Assembly (NCBI RefSeq): GCF_001708505.1
Contig: NZ_CP015992.1
Location: 2,976,001 to 3,040,000 of the forward strand
DNA from: Pseudomonas sp. TCU-HL1
Lineage (GTDB): Bacteria > Pseudomonadota > Gammaproteobacteria > Pseudomonadales > Pseudomonadaceae
Length of the DNA stretch: 64,000 nucleotides
Reading direction: 5' to 3'
Shown piece after piece: positions 57,945 through 64,000 of this stretch. Within the stretch, counting starts at the first letter, position 1. Every line of letters starts with the position of its first letter. A program made the position numbers and the translations under genes. The notes under the pieces were generated by a model. That model was not told where the DNA came from and ran no database searches. It saw only the letters and a list, made by a program, of their open reading frames with translations.

Positions 57945-58679
57945 ATGAACACCACAGAACAACAACTGCGCACCGACCTTGCCGCCGCCTACCGCCTGCT
58001 GGACCTCAACGGCTGGAGCGACCAGGTCTTCACCCACATTTCCGTGCGCCTTCCCGGCGACGAGCCGGCCTTCCTGATCAACCAGTACGGCCTGCGCCCG
58101 GAAGAGGTCAATGCTTCCAACCTGGTGGCGATCGATGTCGACGGCAACAAGCTCGAACCCGGCTCACCGGATGTGAATCCGGCGGGTTTCACTATTCACA
58201 GCGCCGTGCATATGAACCGCCACGACGCCGTGTGCGTGATGCATACCCACACCATGGCTGGCATGGCGGTGGCGGCGCTGGAGGAAGGGCTGCTGCCGCT
58301 GAACCAGACCAACATGACCTTCTATGATCGGATCGCCTACTACGACTACGAAGGTGTGCCGTTGGATCTGGAGGTTCGTGGTCGCATCGTCGCCGCCCTG
58401 GGCAGCAGCAAGGCCCTGATCCTGCGCAACCACGGCCTGCTCACGGTCGGCCGCAGCGTCGCCGAGGCCTACTTCCTCATGTACTACCTGAACCAGGCCT
58501 GCGAGATTCAGCTGGAAGCGATGAAAGCGGGCCGGCCGCTGATCATCCCCGATCACGACGCCTGCGAGTTCACCGCGCGCCAACTGAACAACGACCGCTA
58601 CCACCTGGAGAGCGTGGACCTGGTCTGGCAGGCGGAACTGCGTCGGCTGGATCGCATCGACTCGTCGTTCCGTAACTGA
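57945..58679 (+). CDS. Class II aldolase/adducin-family protein
   Basis: The 244-aa metal-dependent protein has the aldolase II fold: RLLDLNGWSDQVFTHISVRL near the N-terminus, metal-binding His in CVMHTHTMAGMAV (His-x-His) and ILRNHGLLTVGRSVAEAYFL (third His), with NQTNMTFYDRIAYYDYEG between. Relatives split or decarboxylate sugar phosphates or aldulonic compounds in the cytosol with Zn2+ or Mn2+. GGGAG precedes the ATG. It is divergent from the LysR gene and presumably its target. The substrate is unknown. Confidence 0.84.
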   Translation: MNTTEQQLRTDLAAAYRLLDLNGWSDQVFTHISVRLPGDEPAFLINQYGLRPEEVNASNLVAIDVDGNKLEPGSPDVNPAGFTIHSAVHMNRHDAVCVMHTHTMAGMAVAALEEGLLPLNQTNMTFYDRIAYYDYEGVPLDLEVRGRIVAALGSSKALILRNHGLLTVGRSVAEAYFLMYYLNQACEIQLEAMKAGRPLIIPDHDACEFTARQLNNDRYHLESVDLVWQAELRRLDRIDSSFRN

Positions 58680-58731
58680 CGACTGGCTCGCTTTTTGTGG
58701 GGGCCGCCGGGCGGCAGGGCGTTGCCGGCGC

Positions 58732-59131
58732 GAGTCACCCCTCTCCGCTTCAGGGAGAGGGGCCGGGGGAGAGGGTGGTAGCAGGCCGGCTCCGACTCCC
58801 CGGTTCGCGAGCAGAGCTCGCTCCTACGGTCCGTGCCCGACAGGGTTCGAATTCACCGGATGGCATGGCGTTGTCGGCGTGAGTCACCCCTCTCCGCTTC
58901 AGGGAGAGGAGCCGGGCGTGAGGGCGCTGACAGGCCGGCTCCGACTCCCCGGTTCGCGAGCAGAGCTCGCTCCTACGGTCCGTGCCCGACAGGGTTCGAA
59001 TTCACCGGATGGCATGGCGTTGTCGGCGTGAGTCACCCCTCTCCGCTTCAGGGAGAGGGGCCGGGGGAGAGGGTGGTAGCAGGCCGGCTCCGACTCCCCG
59101 GTTCGCGAGCAGAGCTCGCTCCTACGGTCCG
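58732..59131. repeat. 149-bp tandem repeat, about 2.7 copies
   Basis: GAGTCACCCCTCTCCGCTTC starts at 58732, 58881 and 59030, exactly 149 bases apart. Each unit contains a CCCTCTCC...GGAGAGGG hairpin, TAGCAGGCCGGCTCCGACTC and GTTCGCGAGCAGAGCTCGCT. The second unit differs in a few bases (GGAGCCGGGCGTGAGGGCGC). The third is truncated after CTACGGTCCG. Confidence 0.88.
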
Positions 59132-59146
59132 GACACCCAACACAAA

Positions 59147-59174
59147 AAAAGCCCGGATCAGAGTCCGGGCTTTT
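59147..59174. terminator. Bidirectional Rho-independent terminator
   Basis: AAAAGCCCGGA, loop TCAGAG, TCCGGGCTTTT: an 11-bp perfect arm pair with A and T runs on both flanks, serving the aldolase gene (+) and the ABC operon (-). Confidence 0.88.
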
Positions 59175-59179
59175 CCGTA

Positions 59180-60025
59180 TCAGGCTGGTGAGGCCGCCGT
59201 CCTGGCCGCGGTTTCCCTGGCCTTGCGCTCCGCCAGGTACTGCAACAGCAGCCTTGCGCAGAGTACCAGCAAGGTTACCCCGATCAGCAGCACGGAGATG
59301 GCCGCCACGCTAGGGTCGACGTTGTCCCGCAGGCCGCCCCAGATACGACGGGGCAGGGTGTTGACGTCGACGCTGGTGATGAATAGGGTCACCGCCACTT
59401 CCTCCCACGACAGCGCGAAGCTGAGCAGGGCGGTGGAGGCGATGCCCAGTTTCAGGTTCGGCATCACCACCAGGAAGGTGGTCTGCATCAGGCTGGCGCC
59501 GAGGTTGCGCGAGGCCAGTTCGATGCGGCGGTCGATCTGGCTCAGGGCGACCAGCATGGTCACCACACCGTAGGGCACCACCATCACCACGTGGGCAATG
59601 ATCACGCCGGGAATGGTGTCGTAGCCGAAGCCGGGGGCGATGCGGCCGAGGTTGGTCTCCATGAAGTACAGGACCAGCGCCGAGATCACCGGCGGAATCG
59701 CCATGGGCAGCAGTACCAGGCCGATCAGCACGGTGGCCAGGCGCGAGCGCAGGTACCAGATGCCGAGGCTGAAGCTGACCGCCAGGGCGGTGGCGATCAG
59801 GCTGGTGGCGAAGGCGATGCCGAGGCTCTGCAGGATGCTGGCCATCCATTCCGGGTTGCCCAGCAGCGCTTCGTAGTGGCGCAGCGACCAGTTGCCGTTG
59901 GGCATCGACAGGTAGCGCTTGCTGGTGAACGACACTGGAATGACCGTCAGCAGCGGGAACAGCATGAAGGCCATGGCCACGGTGGCGAGCAGGCGGGTGG
60001 AAAGGCTCGTTTTATGTGTATTCAT
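59180..60025 (-). CDS. ABC transporter permease, PotC-like
   Basis: The 281-aa inner-membrane protein has about six TM helices and the BPD_transp_1 EAA loop (ELASRNLGASLMQTTFLVVM, then PNLKLGIASTALLSFALSWE), which docks to the ATPase. The N-terminus LATVAMAFMLFPLLTVIPVS with SKRYLSMPNGNWSLRHYEAL is typical of PotC-type polyamine permeases. It is the last gene of a four-gene operon, 8 bases after the other permease, and is followed by a strong terminator. Confidence 0.87.
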   Translation of the reverse strand: MNTHKTSLSTRLLATVAMAFMLFPLLTVIPVSFTSKRYLSMPNGNWSLRHYEALLGNPEWMASILQSLGIAFATSLIATALAVSFSLGIWYLRSRLATVLIGLVLLPMAIPPVISALVLYFMETNLGRIAPGFGYDTIPGVIIAHVVMVVPYGVVTMLVALSQIDRRIELASRNLGASLMQTTFLVVMPNLKLGIASTALLSFALSWEEVAVTLFITSVDVNTLPRRIWGGLRDNVDPSVAAISVLLIGVTLLVLCARLLLQYLAERKARETAARTAASPA

Positions 60026-60033
60026 GATTGACC

Positions 60034-60870
60034 TCAGCCCACCAGTCGGTTGACACGGGTGATGCGCAGCAGCAGCCAGATCAGGGCGCTGACCAGGGCC
60101 AGCAGCACCACGCTGAGTGCGGCACCCAGGCCCCAGTTACTGGTCTGGAACATCTGCAGGAAAACGTACTCGGCGATCATCACCGTCTGGCCACCGCCCA
60201 GCAGCACCGGCGTGATGAAGAAGCCCAGGCAGAACACGAAGACCATGATGAAGGCGCCCAGCAGGCCCGGTAAGGTCTGCGGCAGCAGGACCTGCCAGAA
60301 GGTGCGCAGGGCGCCGGCGCCGAGGCCGCGGGATGCCAGCAGTACGCGCTGGTCGAGCTGGCGCATGCTGGAAAGCAGCGGGAACAGCGCGTAAGGCACC
60401 ATGAAATGGAGCATGCCGATGACCACGCCGGTTTCATTGCGGGTCAGCTGCAACGGCGAGTCGATGAGACCGAGGCCCATCAGGCCGCCGTTCAGCACGC
60501 CGTTGCTGCGCAAGGCGATGAGCCATCCGAATGCCCGTACCAGTACCGAAATCCAGAACGGGATGAAGATGCAGATCTCCACCATGCGTTGCCAGAACGG
60601 CGGGCTGAACACCCAGCAATAGGCCAGCAGGTAGCCGATGACCAGCGCCAGGGTGCTGACCGTCAGGCACAGGCGCAGCGTGCGCCAGAGCATGTCGTGG
60701 ATGGCGGGATCGGTGGCGATGCGCTGGTACTGCTCGATGCCGGGCTCCGGCAGGGTGAAGCTCCAGCCCACCACGCCGAGGAACGGCAGCAGGTAGAAGA
60801 CCACCAGCAACAGGGGCAAGGGGATCAGCAGCAGGCTGCGCTCCAGGTTGGCGGAGTGGGTAGTGCTCAT
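60034..60870 (-). CDS. ABC transporter permease, PotB-like
   Basis: The 278-aa inner-membrane protein has about six TM helices (LLLIPLPLLLVVFYLLPFLG at the start) and the EAA loop LASRGLGAGALRTFWQVLLP, then QTLPGLLGA. This corresponds to the PotB/HMW-type subunit of polyamine and related importers. It starts 10 bases after the stop of the binding-protein gene and forms a heterodimeric channel with the PotC-like subunit encoded next. The substrate is set by the binding protein. Confidence 0.87.
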   Translation of the reverse strand: MSTTHSANLERSLLLIPLPLLLVVFYLLPFLGVVGWSFTLPEPGIEQYQRIATDPAIHDMLWRTLRLCLTVSTLALVIGYLLAYCWVFSPPFWQRMVEICIFIPFWISVLVRAFGWLIALRSNGVLNGGLMGLGLIDSPLQLTRNETGVVIGMLHFMVPYALFPLLSSMRQLDQRVLLASRGLGAGALRTFWQVLLPQTLPGLLGAFIMVFVFCLGFFITPVLLGGGQTVMIAEYVFLQMFQTSNWGLGAALSVVLLALVSALIWLLLRITRVNRLVG

Positions 60871-60880
60871 GTGCGGCGGC

Positions 60881-61996
60881 TCACTTGGAAAGGTGGGTCA
60901 GGTACTGTTCCAGGGTGGTGGCGTAGTTGTCGGCGTACCACTCGGTGTTGAGGAAGATCTGTTTCTTGAAGTTCTCCTCGGACGCGCAATCCGCCTCGCG
61001 CTGCTCCGCCGTCATGAGCTTCTGGGTGGCACTGTTGGATGGGCCGTTACCCAGCAGTTCGAAGAGCTTGAGCTGGCCTTCCGGCTGCAGCGCGTGCTGG
61101 ATGAAGCGCATGGCTCCCTGGCTGCCGGCTGGGTTGTCCGAAAGCACCGCCCAGCTGCTGGCGTTGAGGAAGGCATTGTCGTAGCCCCAGCGGATGCGGC
61201 CTTCGCTGTCTTCGGCGAGCAGCTTGGCGCGGGTGCTCCAGATGGCGCCCATCGAGACTTCGCCTTCGATCATCAGTTGCTGGCTTTCTGCACCGGAGCT
61301 CCAGAACGACAGGACGTGGGGCTTGAGTTCGTCGATCTTGCGCAGAGCACGCGGCACGTCCAGCGGGTAGAGCTGCTCGGCGGGCACGCCATCGGCCAGC
61401 AGCGCGGCTTCCAGCATGCCGTTCATCCATTTGTAGAGGGTGCGCTTGCCGGGGAATTTCTCCACGTTCCAGAAATCGGCCCAGCTGGTCGGACCCTGGT
61501 CACCGAATTGCTCGCTGTCCCAGGCCATCACGTAGCTGAACAGGTAGCCGGCGATGCCGTGGTCGTGGGCGAGGTTCGCGGCCACCTGGCCACGCTGGAT
61601 GACGCTGTAGTCCAGCGGCTGGAGGATCTTGTCGCGGCCGAGGGTCATGGCGCTGTAGCTGTCCACGTCCACAACGTCCCAGCTCGGGTTGCCACTGGCC
61701 AGCTGCGAGCGGATGGCGCCTTCGGTTGGGCCGGCGCCGTCGATACGCACCTGGATGCCGGTGCTCTGGCTGAAGCTGTCGGTCCAGGCGCGGCGGAAGG
61801 CGTCCAGGGCATCACCGCCCCAGTTCACCACTACCAGCGGCTTGCCGTCGGCGGCCCAGCTGATGCCGCTGCGCATGGCGAGCGGCGCGGCTGCCAGCAG
61901 GCCCATTGCCTGGATGAAGGTGCGGCGGTTGATCTGCCCGCCACGGGCTTTCTCGATGAGGACTTCGATGCAGTCGCGCTGATGTTCCTGGCTCAT
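60881..61996 (-). CDS. ABC transporter substrate-binding protein (PotD-like, Tat signal)
   Basis: The 371-aa periplasmic binding protein has a twin-arginine-type signal (NRRTFIQAMGLLAAAPLAMR, then SGISWAADG). The mature part begins KPLVVVNWGGDALDAFRRAW and contains WDVVDVDSYSAMTLGRDKIL, PLDYSVIQ, VMAWDSEQFGDQGPTSWADF and MIEGEVSMGAIWSTRAKLL, typical of PotD-like proteins. The start at 61996 has GAGGAA six bases upstream; the TTG two codons earlier is not supported. It should bring the solute to the PotB/PotC-like permease. A polyamine or related cation is likely but unproven. Confidence 0.85.
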   Translation of the reverse strand: MSQEHQRDCIEVLIEKARGGQINRRTFIQAMGLLAAAPLAMRSGISWAADGKPLVVVNWGGDALDAFRRAWTDSFSQSTGIQVRIDGAGPTEGAIRSQLASGNPSWDVVDVDSYSAMTLGRDKILQPLDYSVIQRGQVAANLAHDHGIAGYLFSYVMAWDSEQFGDQGPTSWADFWNVEKFPGKRTLYKWMNGMLEAALLADGVPAEQLYPLDVPRALRKIDELKPHVLSFWSSGAESQQLMIEGEVSMGAIWSTRAKLLAEDSEGRIRWGYDNAFLNASSWAVLSDNPAGSQGAMRFIQHALQPEGQLKLFELLGNGPSNSATQKLMTAEQREADCASEENFKKQIFLNTEWYADNYATTLEQYLTHLSK

Positions 61997-62084
61997 GGGC
62001 AATTCCTCGCGTGGCCCGCCCTGCTGGGGCGCGGCCGATTGTTGTTGTAGTGAAGCGCAGTGGAAAAAAGTGCGTATCGGTGGG

Positions 62085-63176
62085 TCAGGCGTCCAGCAGG
62101 AAGCTGCGCTGTACCGGCCAGCTCAGCCAAACCGGTGTACCGCTGGCCAGCTGGGCGCCGGGGTGGTTGCCGGGTACTGCCAGGTTGATGGCTGGGGCGT
62201 CCTGGCCGAGTTTCAGGGCCAGATGGGTGCTGGCGCCCTGGTAGACCTTCTCGGTGAGGTGCGCGGCGACGATGTTGTGGCCGCTGAGTTCAGGGCGTTC
62301 GGTGTGCAGGTCCATGTGCTCGGGGCGTACCGCCAGCAGTTTCGGTTGATCGCCCAGTGCCTGCGGTGCGGCGGCGTGCAGGTGGTTGTCGCCGCAGCGG
62401 CCGCTGGCGTGGGTGCCGTTGCGGGTCAGGTCCGCCAGGGGAAAGAGGTTCATCTTGCCGAGGAATTCGGCAACGAAGCGGCTGTTGGGCCGGTCGTAGA
62501 TGTCTTCCGGGCTGTCGACCTGGGCCAGGCGGCCCTGGTTGAAGATGGCGATGCGGGTGGAGAGGGCCAGCGCCTCGCCCTGGTCGTGAGTGACGAACAC
62601 AAAGCTGGTGCCTACCTGGCGATGGATGCGTTGCAGCTCGGCCTGGAGCTGTTCGCGCAGGTTCTTGTCCAGCGCGGAAAGAGGTTCGTCGAGCAGCAGC
62701 AGGTCGGGCTCGAACACCAGCGCGCGAGCGATGGCGACGCGCTGTTGCTGGCCACCGGACAGCTCGGCCGGCTTCTTCTTCATGTGGGCGCCGAGGCCCA
62801 CCACTTCGAGGATGTGACTGACGCGACGCTGACGTTCCTCTGCTTTAACGCCACGTATGCGCAGCGGGTAGGCGACGTTGTCCTCCACCGACATGTGCGG
62901 GAACAGGGCATAACCCTGGAACACCATGCCGAAGTTGCGCTTCTCCGCCGGACGGCGGCTGATGTCTTCGCCGTTCTCCATGAGCTTTCCGGCGCTGGCT
63001 TCGAGGAAACCGGCGAGGATCATCAGGAGGGTGGTCTTGCCTGAACCCGACGGGCCGAGGAGGGTGAGGAACTCACCCTGGCGGATGTCCAGGTCGATGC
63101 CGTCCAGGGCGGTGAAAAGTCCGTACTGCTTCCTGATCCCCTGGGCGCTGAGCTGGATGGCCTGACTGCTTGGCAC
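62085..63176 (-). CDS. ABC transporter ATP-binding protein, PotA-like
   Basis: The 363-aa ATPase has Walker A GPSGSGKTT, the Q-loop (MVFQGYALFPHMSVEDNVAY), signature LSGGQQQRVAIARAL, Walker B LLLLDEPLSALD and the H-loop FVTHDQGEALAL. A C-terminal TOBE-type domain follows (LLAVRPEHMDLH). This is the MalK/PotA-type importer ATPase. The start is GTG at 63176, with GGGGAG 8 bases upstream. It is the first gene of the operon, preceded by an AT-rich region with a dyad. Confidence 0.9.
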   Translation of the reverse strand: MPSSQAIQLSAQGIRKQYGLFTALDGIDLDIRQGEFLTLLGPSGSGKTTLLMILAGFLEASAGKLMENGEDISRRPAEKRNFGMVFQGYALFPHMSVEDNVAYPLRIRGVKAEERQRRVSHILEVVGLGAHMKKKPAELSGGQQQRVAIARALVFEPDLLLLDEPLSALDKNLREQLQAELQRIHRQVGTSFVFVTHDQGEALALSTRIAIFNQGRLAQVDSPEDIYDRPNSRFVAEFLGKMNLFPLADLTRNGTHASGRCGDNHLHAAAPQALGDQPKLLAVRPEHMDLHTERPELSGHNIVAAHLTEKVYQGASTHLALKLGQDAPAINLAVPGNHPGAQLASGTPVWLSWPVQRSFLLDA

Positions 63177-63260
63177 GCTGGTGACTCCCCTTGTTGTGCT
63201 GGGACTCGCAAATGGGTCCCGGATTGGGCATTTTGGCCATTATTGTCAAATGCAGCGCTA

Positions 63261-63288
63261 CATCAATGGAATTATTTCTCCATTAATG
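63261..63288 (-). promoter_or_regulatory. AT-rich dyad upstream of the ABC operon
   Basis: CATCAATGGA and TCCATTAATG are inverted arms (one mismatch) around 8 bases, about 85 bases upstream of the ATPase start in an AT-rich stretch. It is a candidate operator, possibly for the adjacent LysR regulator. Confidence 0.5.
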
Positions 63289-63342
63289 TTTAGTTTTTTT
63301 GGACATTTGAAGGGGGAAATCATCGTTGATCCAGCGGTGATC

Positions 63343-63399
63343 GGTGTGCGAGGCGCACCCTACGAGGTAGGCCTTCCCGTAGGGTGCGCCGTGCGCACC
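63343..63399. repeat. Palindromic intergenic repeat, family A, copy 5 (arms in reverse order)
   Basis: GGTGTGCGAGGCGCACCCTA and then GTAGGGTGCGCCGTGCGCAC, 15 bases apart. The order of the half-units is reversed compared with the other four copies. It lies downstream of the LysR gene. Confidence 0.75.
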
Positions 63400-63417
63400 G
63401 GATGTGGCACAAGAGCC

Positions 63418-64000
63418 TCAGCGGTGGTCCTGCCAGATCTGCGTAGAGGCCTGCAGCTGCGTCTTCACCCAGTTGCTGAAGGCCTGTACGGCAGGGCGTT
63501 CGGCCTTTTGCGGGTCGGCGACCAGGTAGTAGCCGCGATGGGAGTCGATGGCTATCTCGAACGGGCGCACCAGCAGACCACGGGCCAGGGCATCGCCGCT
63601 GATCAGGTTGTCGCCCATGCCCACGCCCTGGGCGGCGATGCACGCGGATTGCGCGCAATGGGCATCGGAGAAGACGATGCCGGTGCCGGCATCCACACTC
63701 GATGCGCCAGCGGCAGCGAGCCAGACTCTCCAGTCGCTGTAGTCGCTCATGTGCAACAGGGGGAATCCGGTCAGTTCCTGGGGGCTTTTCAGACCGCCCA
63801 GGGCGTTGATCAGGCGCGGGCTGCACACCGGGAAGAAGCGCAGGGCGACGATCTGTTCCACCGACATGTCGGGCCAGTCGCCAATGCCATAGGCAACGAA
63901 GAGGTCGACGTTGGTGTTGCTGACGTCGTCCGGCGTGCGTGGCGAGATCAGTTGCAGCTGGACCTGCGGATACTCACGCAGGAAGCCGCCGATGTGGTGG
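63418..64000 (-). CDS. LysR-family transcriptional regulator, partial (N-terminus beyond window end)
   Basis: The frame runs without a stop from the right edge to TGA at 63418, about 193 codons. It begins inside the effector domain (GGFLREYPQVQLQLISPRTP, VDLFVAYGIGDWPDMSVEQI) and ends in a GcvA-like C-terminus (VRPFEIAIDSHRGYYLVADP, FSNWVKTQL). The DNA-binding domain is outside the window. The internal ATG at 63867 is not the true start. It is upstream of the ABC operon on the same strand and may regulate it. Confidence 0.82.
   Translation of the reverse strand, partial: HHIGGFLREYPQVQLQLISPRTPDDVSNTNVDLFVAYGIGDWPDMSVEQIVALRFFPVCSPRLINALGGLKSPQELTGFPLLHMSDYSDWRVWLAAAGASSVDAGTGIVFSDAHCAQSACIAAQGVGMGDNLISGDALARGLLVRPFEIAIDSHRGYYLVADPQKAERPAVQAFSNWVKTQLQASTQIWQDHR

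Larger units (their letters stand above)
58680..59179. other. Repeat-filled spacer between aldolase and ABC transporter operon
   Basis: 500 bases between convergent genes. Apart from the first 50 bases it is filled by a 149-bp tandem repeat and a bidirectional terminator. Open frames here are repeat artefacts. Confidence 0.8.

Noticed and set aside
58732..59131. CRISPR array
   Set aside because: The units are long, nearly identical tandem copies without variable spacers, and no cas gene is present.
58697..59573. Open frames across the 149-bp repeats
   Set aside because: They repeat the same peptide because the DNA repeats; no start signals, and the right part is antisense of a permease gene.

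Overview
The window is 64 kb of GC-rich, gene-dense bacterial chromosome. It most probably comes from a metabolically versatile Pseudomonas: an FecA/FecI/FecR set, an HpaR-controlled two-component 4-hydroxyphenylacetate hydroxylase, an MltA lipoprotein, an AruI-like decarboxylase, many LysR/AraC/LuxR/LacI regulators and short palindromic intergenic repeats all fit that genus. The species cannot be fixed from sequence reading alone. No rRNA, tRNA, CRISPR array, prophage, insertion sequence or plasmid function was seen. Both ends cut through genes (an MFS transporter on the left, a LysR regulator on the right).

Layout. 1-4.4 kb: LuxR regulator, outer-membrane MetA-type protein and MFS permease in one minus-strand run, then a second MFS exporter. 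4.6-7.1 kb: a MoaF-like protein and an SDR, translationally coupled, divergent from another SDR. 7.3-13.6 kb: an amine catabolism island (LuxR, class III aminotransferase, FeaB-like aldehyde dehydrogenase, APC permease, FeaR-like AraC regulator). 13.8-16.7 kb: HpaR plus the oxygenase and reductase of 4-hydroxyphenylacetate 3-hydroxylase. 17-19.6 kb: an orphan sensor kinase, and a MerR regulator divergent from a DUF2938 membrane protein with a textbook 19-bp-spacer MerR promoter. 20.5-24.6 kb: fecIRA. 24.7-28.1 kb: a 47-aa small gene, prpD and two exported proteins of unknown function.

28.2-44 kb holds the most unusual block. One operon encodes a quinone reductase, TauD-type dioxygenase, BKACE enzyme, MFS permease, DsbA-like protein, Rieske protein and YeiH-type exporter. 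A second encodes an RBBP9-like hydrolase, DUF1302, DUF1329, a YCF48-like Asp-box protein and an RND/MMPL transporter. An AraC regulator lies between them. Both operons carry the same promoter module: two 17-bp direct repeats 21 bp apart, the second placed 20 bp upstream of a -10-like hexamer. I infer one regulon dedicated to an unidentified, probably hydrophobic, substrate.

44-52 kb: YiaW/YiaV-like pair, polysaccharide deacetylase with a GNAT enzyme, alpha/beta hydrolase, isochorismatase-like hydrolase, diguanylate cyclase and MltA. 52-54 kb: ilvA preceded by a complete transcription attenuator with an isoleucine-rich 21-aa leader peptide whose start codon sits at the predicted transcription start. 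54-57 kb: an AruI-like ThDP decarboxylase with a GntR-type operator and a LacI-family regulator. 57-64 kb: LysR plus class II aldolase, a 149-bp tandem repeat, a four-gene polyamine-type ABC importer and the partial LysR gene. Several families of intergenic palindromic repeats (called A, B and D here) recur across the window.
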